Assembly: GCA_031258305.1 (NCBI GenBank)
Contig: JAIRNA010000006.1
Span: 1-33,041, forward strand
Direction: 5' to 3'
Origin: Treponema sp.
GTDB lineage: Bacteria; Spirochaetota; Spirochaetia; Treponematales; Breznakiellaceae
Length of the DNA: 33,041 bases
Shown: piece by piece, positions 8,962 through 17,410 of the stretch
Numbering within the stretch: the first letter of the stretch is position 1
Layout: each line of letters opens with the position of its first letter
Made by a program: the position numbers and the translations under genes
Notes under the pieces: generated by a model
What the model was told of the DNA's origin: nothing
The model's input: the letters and a program-made list of their open reading frames with translations, nothing else
The model's database searches: none

Positions 8962-10193
8962 AAGAACTTTTAGCAATTTCTCCAGGAAATGTCGCGCTTG
9001 AATTCCTCGCCAAGCGTATTGCAGATGATAATTATCGCGGCGAAAAGTCATCACAACACAACCGGTATACAAAATCCGATGTAGTTACTATTTTGACTAT
9101 TTTCAACAATTACGCGCCTAATGGAAGTTTAATGAAAATTAGAACCACCGATATTTCAAAACGTCCAGCAAATAGCCCAGATGAAAAAATCTTTGCCCAA
9201 TTTTGTACAGACGTAGTGTCTAAAATTCATAAGGGGACACAAGATGCAATGCGGAAAAATTATTTTGTTGACTTTCACAGAATGGGTTTCATTGCTCGTT
9301 ATGATAAGAAAAAGAATTCTATCGTGCCTTTTGCGTCTGGTAAAATTAAGTATGTGTCTTTGACAAAACAAGGGCAAAGATTGATAAATGCAACAGATTT
9401 AGAAGAACAACATTTCGTATTTTCAAAAGGTATCGACTCAATGCTTGGTGGATATATAAACCTATTGTTGGAAATATTCCGTACCCCTGATTATGGGATT
9501 GAAACAATAACAATATACGAATATATGTTTTTTGTTTCCGCTGTACACTCTAATACTGCATTTGAAATTGATACTCAAAGATGCGTGGAATATATCAAAT
9601 TGTATAGAACGCTATCAAGAGGGCAAAGAGAGGCCGTTGTAAATATACTCAAAGAAAAAATGCAGCCTAAAAATTATTTGGGTAACAAAATAGAAAAACG
9701 CGATTTTTATAATTGGTGGAATAAGGCGGAACAATTATTTTCTGTCATTACACAAACAGTATATTTTGAGGAACGTGAGAATAAATTAATTCCAAGAGAA
9801 TTACGAAATGCCAAAGGTGAAAGAACAACATTAGTAAAATTATCGCGTTCAATTAGCGAAAAATTTGAATACTTTACTAACCATAAGGTCAGTAAATTCA
9901 TAGGATTTGAATTGCATCATGTCGTACCATTATCATGGGCAGAGAGCCGCGAACAATTTATTCTATTAGATGTTTGGATAAACATGGTATATATTGACGC
10001 TTTTAGCCATGCAAAAATTACTCAAAATAACAATAATAATGTGCAAATGGAACATGAAGGCACTACAGTTATTTTAAATGATTTGATAGGCAATAATGTT
10101 GAATTGGTATTGAATAACAATATCATGTATTCTCCAGATAAATTAAATGACATGCTCGATTACAATACAAAGTTACTACATAAATATCTGTAA
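8958..10193 (+). CDS. Probable HNH-type restriction endonuclease of the M-M-R operon
   Basis: ATGA overlap with the second methyltransferase; C-terminal FELHHVVPLSWA...INMVYIDAFSHAKITQ fits an HNH (beta-beta-alpha-metal) pattern. Confidence 0.65.
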   Translation: MKELLAISPGNVALEFLAKRIADDNYRGEKSSQHNRYTKSDVVTILTIFNNYAPNGSLMKIRTTDISKRPANSPDEKIFAQFCTDVVSKIHKGTQDAMRKNYFVDFHRMGFIARYDKKKNSIVPFASGKIKYVSLTKQGQRLINATDLEEQHFVFSKGIDSMLGGYINLLLEIFRTPDYGIETITIYEYMFFVSAVHSNTAFEIDTQRCVEYIKLYRTLSRGQREAVVNILKEKMQPKNYLGNKIEKRDFYNWWNKAEQLFSVITQTVYFEERENKLIPRELRNAKGERTTLVKLSRSISEKFEYFTNHKVSKFIGFELHHVVPLSWAESREQFILLDVWINMVYIDAFSHAKITQNNNNNVQMEHEGTTVILNDLIGNNVELVLNNNIMYSPDKLNDMLDYNTKLLHKYL

Positions 10194-10211
10194 CTATTGT
10201 TTTACTCCTTT

Positions 10212-10338
10212 CTGGTAAACCTTTCCGCCACTCCTGGAAACTTTACTGCCGTTCCAGTAAGACTTGCCGCCATTCTTGCAAAGTCTAAAGTCATTACTGG
10301 AAGCTTTACAGCCGTGGCTGTAAGGTCTTGTAGAATAT
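10212..10338 (+). repeat. Degenerate tandem array, ~6 units of 21-22 bp (consensus ~CTGGAAACTTTACTGCCGTTC)
   Basis: Units at 10212, 10234, 10255, 10276, 10297, 10318; begins 18 bp after the endonuclease stop. Confidence 0.7.
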
Positions 10339-10387
10339 CCGCAACTATGGTAGGCTATTCTAAACTTATTGAAATGGAGTGAGAACT

Positions 10388-10498
10388 ATGGCAAATGACT
10401 ACATTCATCTTCCCATTGTGCAGCCATCTGGTACGCGAAGGAGTGTACTGTCCGCCGTACGCTTTTACCGAGAAACGCTATGTATAAATATTTTGTAA
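10388..10498 (+). pseudogene. Chimeric 36-codon ORF: MANDYI start fused to GH13 upstream sequence; probable remnant of the small array-associated family
   Basis: ATGGCAAATGACTACATT after GGAGTGAG RBS; the 163-bp duplicated segment begins at 10403, in codon 6. The MANDYI start resembling family N-termini is from memory. Confidence 0.45.
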
Positions 10499-10565
10499 AA
10501 ATTAAACATCACCCTATGTTGCCCTGGCGCTATTTCGACGTACGGCGGCAAAAAATTGTTATCCG
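10403..10565 (+). repeat. Right copy of 163-bp direct repeat flanking the R-M island
   Basis: See 6990-7152. Confidence 0.95.
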
Positions 10566-12315
10566 CCTTATTTCCACGCCGGACATCAGAAACATAGAAC
10601 TGCTTTACAACGACCCTTTTGATTATGTGCAAAGAGGCGCTGAATGGATCTGGCGTTACGAAACCACGTCGCTCTCCAGACAGTTTTCGGGCGGTTCTGC
10701 GCTGATGTGGCGGGTGGAAATTGACATTCCGCCGCGGCGGCGCTTGAAATACGGGTTTCGTGTCTTCTTTGACAACGGCGAAACAGGCTGGTTTTCGGAA
10801 TGGGGGCTTGAGCCGTTTTCAGACGCCGCGGTGAATATGCCGCATAACCACTTCTTCTACCCGTTTATCCACGATGTGGATGCGCCGAAACCGCCCGTAT
10901 GGGTAGAAGAAACGGTGTGGTACCAAATTTTTCCAGATAGATTTTATCGGAGCGGCGGAGGCGTTCCACAGAATATTCCGACTGAGAATCTTGGGGATTG
11001 GGAAAAAGACGAGCCGACCCGGCATAACTTCTTCGGTGGAGATCTTGAGGGAATTCGGCGGCGGCTTGCCTATTTAAAAAACGTGGGGGTAAACGGCATA
11101 TACCTCACTCCTATCTTTAAATCCCCATCGAGTCATAAATACGATACCGAAGACTATTTTAGCATTGACGAACGTTTTGGTGGGACGGAAACCTTGAAGG
11201 CGCTGACTGCATCTGCCCACGAGTTAGGTATCCGCGTAATGCTTGATGCGGTATTCAACCACATTGGGAATACACACCCATTCTGGCAGGATGTGCTTGA
11301 GAAACAGGAAAAATCCCCGTACAAAGATTTTTTCCATATACATAGTTTCCCGGTAAAAGAGCAATATGAGGAACCGCGGAGCAGTAACTATGATTGTTTT
11401 GCCTTTGTTCCCTCTATGCCGAAATGGAATACCGAAAATCCGCAAGCGCGCAAATACCTGCTCGACGCGGCGCTCTACTGGATAAAAGAGTGCGACATTG
11501 ACGCTTGGCGCTTAGACGTGGCAAATGAAGTTTCCTTTGACTTCTGGCGGGAATTTTCCGCACTCACACACGGAGCAAAACCTGATTTTTATGTGGTTGG
11601 AGAAATCTGGGACGATGCATCTGCGTGGGTCAACGGCGGCTTCTTTGACGCGGTGATGAACTATCCGCTTGGCAGCGCTGTTTCGGGGTTCTTCCTGCAA
11701 AAGAAGACAGACGCGCAAGCGGCGCTTGCGTTTACCGACAGGCTTTTTCTTGCCTTATCCCGTTATGATGACAGCCGCAATAGTATTGCTTTCAACCTCC
11801 TGGATTCCCATGACACAGAGCGGGCTTTGACCGTTGCCGGTGGAGACAAGCAAGCTTTGCGGAACGCGTTCACCGTACTGTTCTTATTACCAGGTTCCCC
11901 GTGCATCTACTATGGTACCGAGGTTGGCATGAGCGGCGGCGGTGACCCCCAATGCCGCGCTCCTATGGTCTGGGACGAGGCGCGGCAGGATAAAAGCCTG
12001 CTTGCGTTTTTTCAGCGTCTCATCAGATTTCGGCTTGCCAACATCGGTCTCATCAAGAATTGTGCGTTGAGTTTCATAGAAGAGGACGGGATCTCTTATT
12101 GGCAACTGATACGGCAGGTACCGTGTCAACTGCCGCCGTTTTCTCCGTCGGAGAAGGGCTTGACCGTGGTCTATACTAACGGAGAAGCGGCGTTCCTTGC
12201 GGATTTGGAGCGGCGTTTCGGACGGCTCGCCTTTAGTGCGCTTGAAGATGAACGTGAAGAATTGCGGCAACCGCTGCGGTGGTTGCCGCCGTATTCGATC
12301 GCGGTATTCGGATGA
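10480..12315 (+). CDS. GH13 alpha-glycosidase (neopullulanase/cyclomaltodextrinase-like)
   Basis: N-terminal beta domain; WYQIFPDRF, GVNGIYLTPIF, DAVFNHIG, DAWRLDVANE, VGEIWDD, LLDSHDTER motifs. Confidence 0.93.
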   Translation: MYKYFVKIKHHPMLPWRYFDVRRQKIVIRLISTPDIRNIELLYNDPFDYVQRGAEWIWRYETTSLSRQFSGGSALMWRVEIDIPPRRRLKYGFRVFFDNGETGWFSEWGLEPFSDAAVNMPHNHFFYPFIHDVDAPKPPVWVEETVWYQIFPDRFYRSGGGVPQNIPTENLGDWEKDEPTRHNFFGGDLEGIRRRLAYLKNVGVNGIYLTPIFKSPSSHKYDTEDYFSIDERFGGTETLKALTASAHELGIRVMLDAVFNHIGNTHPFWQDVLEKQEKSPYKDFFHIHSFPVKEQYEEPRSSNYDCFAFVPSMPKWNTENPQARKYLLDAALYWIKECDIDAWRLDVANEVSFDFWREFSALTHGAKPDFYVVGEIWDDASAWVNGGFFDAVMNYPLGSAVSGFFLQKKTDAQAALAFTDRLFLALSRYDDSRNSIAFNLLDSHDTERALTVAGGDKQALRNAFTVLFLLPGSPCIYYGTEVGMSGGGDPQCRAPMVWDEARQDKSLLAFFQRLIRFRLANIGLIKNCALSFIEEDGISYWQLIRQVPCQLPPFSPSEKGLTVVYTNGEAAFLADLERRFGRLAFSALEDEREELRQPLRWLPPYSIAVFG

Positions 12316-12402
12316 TTTGCGGCCGGAAAACAACCGCCGAGCGATTCAAAATTGAGCCGCCGGCCTCACGAACCGCCATAGCTAAATTGGCTTTTGGACC
12401 GT

Positions 12403-13071
12403 TTAGCCGATGACCGCTTCTTCAATCGGGGACCACGGACCCGTGTCGCCTTTGCCGTTTTCGTAGCAAGTCGCATAATACGTGGTCTTTGCCTTGTCCG
12501 CTTCAGTGTGCGTTACGACGAGGGTCGTTTTCCTTGCGAATTTTGTTTTCGGCAAATCCGCGCCCGTGGCGGGCTTCTCCCCGCCAACCTGCCAGGCGTA
12601 ACGAACGCCGTAAGCGTCCGCGGGTTTGGATGCGTCGTTCCGACCGCGGTTCAACGCGCGCACCTGGTGTTCAAAATGGTTTTTGGTATTGTCCACCACC
12701 GTGTCGGGCTGGGAAGTCGGCGGCAAATGGGTCGTGGGCGTGTGGTCGCCGGGGCGTATGCCCAAGGGCGATTTATCCTCGTCCACCATATTCTTGTTAT
12801 AACGGATTGAAGAATTGGCGAAATCCCGCATCGCATCCATCATTTCCTTTTTCGCGCCGTCTTTGGCGATACGGTTTTCCGTGGAATTCACCGCCTCATA
12901 CGCGCTTCGGGCGGTCAGAAACACCGTAATCTTGCCCGTAACCGACGCACAATCGGCCGCGGCCCAGCCGTAAGCCGTCTGTTTAGCCTGATCCGGGAGA
13001 GTCGACTTCCACCGTTCCGCTAAATCCACTAAATCCTGCTCCTTTTTGGAGAGCCAATCACTGGTTGGCAT
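12403..13071 (-). CDS. Uncharacterised array-associated protein, helical N-terminus and C-terminal Fn3-like segment (family member A)
   Basis: MRDF..., LGIRPGDHTPTTHLPPTSQP..., TYYATCYENGKGDTGPWSPIEEAVIG; shares layout with 29348-30049; RBS GAGGAGG upstream. Confidence 0.75.
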   Translation of the reverse strand: MPTSDWLSKKEQDLVDLAERWKSTLPDQAKQTAYGWAAADCASVTGKITVFLTARSAYEAVNSTENRIAKDGAKKEMMDAMRDFANSSIRYNKNMVDEDKSPLGIRPGDHTPTTHLPPTSQPDTVVDNTKNHFEHQVRALNRGRNDASKPADAYGVRYAWQVGGEKPATGADLPKTKFARKTTLVVTHTEADKAKTTYYATCYENGKGDTGPWSPIEEAVIG

Positions 13072-13105
13072 ATACGCCTCCTCGTTTTAATCTGATAGTA
13101 GGTTC

Positions 13106-13123
13106 GTCAAATTCGAATTTGAC
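13106..13123. promoter_or_regulatory. 18-bp perfect palindrome GTCAAATTCGAATTTGAC at the predicted transcription start of family gene A
   Basis: Self-complementary; 7 bp downstream of the -10 on the minus strand. Confidence 0.75.
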
Positions 13124-13129
13124 TGTCTT

Positions 13130-13158
13130 ATAGTATCATGTATCGTCTAAAAAGTCAA
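13130..13158 (-). promoter_or_regulatory. Promoter of family gene A
   Basis: Minus strand TTGACT (13158-13153), 17 bp (TTTTAGACGATACATGA), TACTAT (13135-13130). Confidence 0.7.
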
Positions 13159-13169
13159 CTGTAGCGTTG

Positions 13170-13295
13170 CATAGTTTGAACTTTGCGTTTCATAGTTTGA
13201 ACTTTGCGCTTCATAGTTTGAACTTTGCGCTTCATAGTTTGAACTTTGCGTTTCATAGTTTGAACTTTGCATTTCATAGTTTGAACTTTGCGTTT
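13170..13295. repeat. Tandem array, 6 x 21 bp (CATAGTTTGAACTTTGCGTTT)
   Basis: Units at 13170, 13191, 13212, 13233, 13254, 13275; variants differ only by GCGTTT/GCGCTT/GCATTT. Confidence 0.97.
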
Positions 13296-13311
13296 ACAAA
13301 GTATACTGTAG

Positions 13312-13560
13312 TGTCAGACATCGTTAGTGTCAGACACCGTTAGTGTCAGACACCGTTAGCGTCAGACATCGTTAGTGTCAGACACCGTTAGCGTCAGACA
13401 TCGTTAGCGTCAGACACCGTTAGCGTCAGACATCGTTAGTGTCAGACATCGTTAGCGTCAGACATCGTTAGTGTCAGACACCGTTAGTGTCAGACATCGT
13501 TAGTGTCAGACACCGTTAGTGTCAGACACCGTTAGTGTCAGACATCGTTAGTGTCAGACA
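13312..13560. repeat. Tandem array, 15 full + 1 partial x 16 bp (YGTCAGACAYCGTTAG)
   Basis: Exact 16-bp period; only two positions vary, both C/T. Confidence 0.97.
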
Positions 13561-13734
13561 GAAAAATACAATAACCCCCCCGCTTTTTCCTCCAAAAAAG
13601 TAATTAACTATGTCTAAATGATGAGTTAAATAATTCACTGACCGCGTGGATGGTATGGCGCTTAACCATTTTGTCTTACTAATATAAATATCTATCTGTA
13701 TGGACAGGTGAGAAAACTTACAAGGGGGATTTCT

Positions 13735-16512
13735 ATGAAATCAGGAAAACTAAAAGCCGCTTCTTTCGCCATAGGCACATTCGGCATCATTCTCGGACTC
13801 GTGGCGTCCTGCGAGGACGGATCAAGCGACAATGAAACGTCGACCGTCAAGGTTACAGGCGTAACGCTGAACGAAACAGAAAAGACGATAAATGTGGGGG
13901 ACGAACCCTTTAACTTAACGGCGGCGGTCGCGCCCGAAAACGCGGGTAACAAGGCGGTTACATGGTCTCTATCAGGCGATGAAGGCGTCGTCCAGTTGAG
14001 CGCGACAAGCGGCGGGACCATTACGGTTACAGGGTTGACGGCAGGGACCGCGACGATTACCGCAACAACAGCAGACGGCGGCTTTACTGCGTCTTGCGAA
14101 GTAACCGTAAACCCGGCTATCCCGCAAGACGCTTTGGTCAAGTTTAACGCCAAAGACGAGCTTGTTTATGACGGCGCAAGCGCAATTACCGCGTTTGGGA
14201 AAACAGGCAACGAAGCCTATCTCTTGTATCCCGCCAAACTGGACATACTAACCGACAGTATCTCCATCAAGGCCAAGGTAAAACCCATTACCACTTCGGG
14301 GCATAACGGAACAGGCTTTATCAGTGTCAACGGCTCCGCGCGCAAGGGATATATGCTGAACACCGCGCAGAACGTCAAGAATGTCGGTACGACCAATGGA
14401 TTGGGCGGACAGGGCTTGGAAGGCTGGCAAAACGGCGCGACTGCTTGGGAGGCGGGCAGAACATACGTCTTTAAGTCAGAACTTATCGGCGGCGTCATCA
14501 ATCACTACATCTACGACGAGGACGGAACCACCCTGCTCAACCAAAAGACCGGCACATCCATTACGGCGGGACACGCGGAGACGGACGTGGTTTATGCGGC
14601 TATCGGCGGCACAAATGTGAATAATATGGAATGGTCCGAGATACAAGTTATTTATAACGGCATAACTTACAACATCAACTCGCTGGAGCCGCAGTCCGCT
14701 TTGCCGGTACTTTCGATCGAGTCCTCGTCTGTCCGGGTCCCGCTGAATGAACAGGGAACAATGGCGTATACAGCGACCGCTCCCGGCGGCGGAGCCGTGG
14801 CAGTTACAGCGGTCTCCTCAGACCAAACCGCAGTCAAGGTTGACAGCGCGGATGGAGGAATCATTACCTTTACGGCTTTGGCAGTTGGGACAACCGAAAT
14901 CACCATTACCAACACGGCCGCTCTGTACCTCACGGCTGCCTTCGCGGTAACGGTAACCAATTTCCCGGATGCGGATGACTACGGCGCATTGACCGCCTAT
15001 CCAGCCGCGGGCGCGACGGCCGCCTATACGGACGGCGAGCTTATGCTCACTTTTGATGGGGTCCCGCAATTACTCGAAGGCGGATCCATCTGCATCTACG
15101 ACAAGGCGACTGGCGAACCAGTAGACGTGGTTCTGTTCAAGGATGAAAAGCAGGTAACTTTAGGCTCAAGTAACAACAACCTCAACGTTGGTTCGCAACT
15201 AGCGCGGGTTGATGGAAACAGCGTCTACTGGATGCCTCACTTCAACGCCTTGGCGAATTCCACTGAATACTACATCGCCATTCCAGACGGGGCTATCAGC
15301 GGCGCCTTGAACGGTAAACCTTTTGTCGGATTAAGCGATAATAAGGAAATCGCCACGTGGTCCTTTACCACGAAGGCCGCGCCTTCGGTAAGCGCAGGAA
15401 CGCCTATCACGGTCGATGGTTCGCAAGCCTCAACCGCGGACTTCCGCACGGTCTACGGCGCGTTGAAAGCCATCGCTTCACAAAACGGCAACTTCACTAT
15501 CAATGTCGCGCCTGGAACCTATACAGAACTCGTCCATTATGTGGGAACGGCCAACGTTACTATCAATGGAACGGGGAGCGGTGTTTATGGAAACGACGTG
15601 ATCATCCAGTACACCAATAGCGAAAAGGTAAACACCGGCACCCATGCCCGCGCTTCGTTCTACTTCTCCGGCGCGAACCTCGTCCTGAAAAACCTTACGC
15701 TGAAGAATACCAGCGCTCGCATAAGCGGTTATGACCCCGGCCAAGCTGAAGCCATCTACTTTGCCAATGGAACGGGTAAAACCTTCGCGGCGTACAACTG
15801 CTCTTTCCTATCCCATCAAGACACGATTCAGACCACAGGCAAGAATTGGTTCTACCGGTGCTACATCGAAGGGGACACGGACTACATCTGGGGAACTGCG
15901 GAGGCGTGCCTCGTGGAAGAATCCCAATTGGTCAGCGTGAACGATACGAACAAGACGAATAACAAGGACGCTATCCTCTTCGTGGCGCGTACCGCGACGA
16001 AAACCGCAACCGCTATTCCCAAAGGCTATGTACTGTTCAATTCAAGGGTAACGACCCAAAACGGTATGACCACCTATTTTGGGCGGAACGCGGGCGCGGG
16101 TGATTTCTACGACCAAGTCGCTATCGTGGATAGCGAGTTTACGAATGAAGACACAGGCAGAATCGGCGCAACCTTATGGAGTGGTACCACCTATGATTTC
16201 TTGGCGGGTTTCCCGCAACATGTAGGCGCGAAGTACCATAACGTAACGGTAAAAGACGGAACCTTTAGTGATGACGGCGCATTGGCGAATGTAGTTCCCA
16301 TTGAGAATTACGCCCTTGAATACAACGGAAGACGCGCCGTCCTGAACCGTGTGTACAGGACCGACCTCAACGCCTACGCGCCCGCAGGCTCTGCGTGGGA
16401 CGTAACAGCCCTTGAAGCCGCGTTCAACGCGTCCGTGGACCCAAGCGCAAACAACGACTACGGCTCCGCGGCGGATGAAGCGTCTACCAAGTTGACTGAA
16501 AGGCGAGAATAG
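13735..16512 (+). CDS. Pectinesterase (PME) lipoprotein with Big2-like domains
   Basis: Lipobox LVASC; VTGVTLNETEKTINVGD Big2-like repeat; YFANGTGKTFAAYNCSFLSHQDTIQTTGKNWFYRCYIEGDTDYIWG pectinesterase motifs. Confidence 0.9.
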   Translation: MKSGKLKAASFAIGTFGIILGLVASCEDGSSDNETSTVKVTGVTLNETEKTINVGDEPFNLTAAVAPENAGNKAVTWSLSGDEGVVQLSATSGGTITVTGLTAGTATITATTADGGFTASCEVTVNPAIPQDALVKFNAKDELVYDGASAITAFGKTGNEAYLLYPAKLDILTDSISIKAKVKPITTSGHNGTGFISVNGSARKGYMLNTAQNVKNVGTTNGLGGQGLEGWQNGATAWEAGRTYVFKSELIGGVINHYIYDEDGTTLLNQKTGTSITAGHAETDVVYAAIGGTNVNNMEWSEIQVIYNGITYNINSLEPQSALPVLSIESSSVRVPLNEQGTMAYTATAPGGGAVAVTAVSSDQTAVKVDSADGGIITFTALAVGTTEITITNTAALYLTAAFAVTVTNFPDADDYGALTAYPAAGATAAYTDGELMLTFDGVPQLLEGGSICIYDKATGEPVDVVLFKDEKQVTLGSSNNNLNVGSQLARVDGNSVYWMPHFNALANSTEYYIAIPDGAISGALNGKPFVGLSDNKEIATWSFTTKAAPSVSAGTPITVDGSQASTADFRTVYGALKAIASQNGNFTINVAPGTYTELVHYVGTANVTINGTGSGVYGNDVIIQYTNSEKVNTGTHARASFYFSGANLVLKNLTLKNTSARISGYDPGQAEAIYFANGTGKTFAAYNCSFLSHQDTIQTTGKNWFYRCYIEGDTDYIWGTAEACLVEESQLVSVNDTNKTNNKDAILFVARTATKTATAIPKGYVLFNSRVTTQNGMTTYFGRNAGAGDFYDQVAIVDSEFTNEDTGRIGATLWSGTTYDFLAGFPQHVGAKYHNVTVKDGTFSDDGALANVVPIENYALEYNGRRAVLNRVYRTDLNAYAPAGSAWDVTALEAAFNASVDPSANNDYGSAADEASTKLTERRE

Positions 16513-16584
16513 CATAGAATAAACCGCAGAGGATAACGCGGAGAGGGGACAATCACCTCCGCGTCCCTCGCGGTTCCTTATAGT

Positions 16585-17406
16585 ATGAAGACAAATACGA
16601 CAAAAATATTCATTCTTATTACGCTTATTATCGGAGGGCGATTCGTATCTGCCCGCCCGGTCAAGGAGGATATTTCGAACAATTCCCCCGCCTCGCCGGT
16701 AAAAATCTTTCTTGTTGGAGATTCCACAGTGTGCGACTACGCGACAGACCCCGCCTACCGTATCAGACGCGCAGGCTGGGGGACGTACTTGCAAGACTAC
16801 TTTGATCCGTCAGATGTACGGGTCGTCAATTACGCGCTCTCTGGCAGAAGTAGTAAAAGCTTCACTACAGAAAACAATTATCGGAAACTACTGGACGAAC
16901 TTCGCGCTGGTGACTATCTCTTCATCCAGTTCGGGCATAACGATGAAAAAACAGAAGACCCGGACCGAGGGACAGACGCAAGTCAGCCTATAGACGCCGA
17001 GGGTTCGTTCAAATGGTTCCTCTATAACAAATACATTGTTCCAGCGCGGGAAAAGGGAGTGTATCCGGTGCTGGTAACGCCTGTAAGTAGACGCGCCAAA
17101 GACGGCGGGGTTATTGACTCGCACCGCGGTTATGACGACGCGGTTAGGCGGCTGTCTACGCAAGCCGTGGTCCCGCTCATAGACCTAACGCAAAAAACAG
17201 AAGGGGCGTTTATGGCTCTTCTCGAGCAGAATGCGCCATACGGCGCGGACGCAACGGCCGCGCTCTTCGCCGTGAAAAAAGACGAAAGCGGCGTGGATAA
17301 TACCCATTTCAATGCAAAAGGCGCGAGACTCGTATGCAGACTCGCGGTTCAAGGCATGAGGGAGGCGGGACTCCCGCTTGTTTCAATGATGAAGGATAAG
17401 GAGTAA
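16585..17406 (+). CDS. SGNH/GDSL hydrolase, rhamnogalacturonan acetylesterase-like
   Basis: FLVGDSTVCDY, FIQFGHNDEK, DNTHFNAKGA block motifs; signal-like N-terminus. Confidence 0.85.
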   Translation: MKTNTTKIFILITLIIGGRFVSARPVKEDISNNSPASPVKIFLVGDSTVCDYATDPAYRIRRAGWGTYLQDYFDPSDVRVVNYALSGRSSKSFTTENNYRKLLDELRAGDYLFIQFGHNDEKTEDPDRGTDASQPIDAEGSFKWFLYNKYIVPAREKGVYPVLVTPVSRRAKDGGVIDSHRGYDDAVRRLSTQAVVPLIDLTQKTEGAFMALLEQNAPYGADATAALFAVKKDESGVDNTHFNAKGARLVCRLAVQGMREAGLPLVSMMKDKE

Positions 17407-17410
17407 TTTA

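Noticed and set aside
10197-10382. 61-aa ORF MFYSFLVNLSATPGNFTAVP...
   Set aside because: Translation of the 21-22-bp array; no RBS and no protein-like features.
13170-13560. CRISPR array
   Set aside because: Repeats are contiguous with no spacers and there are no cas genes; same for 30158-30577 and 10212-10338.
16174-16794. 206-aa minus-strand ORF
   Set aside because: Antisense across the pectinesterase end and SGNH hydrolase start; low-complexity Arg/Val-rich shadow.
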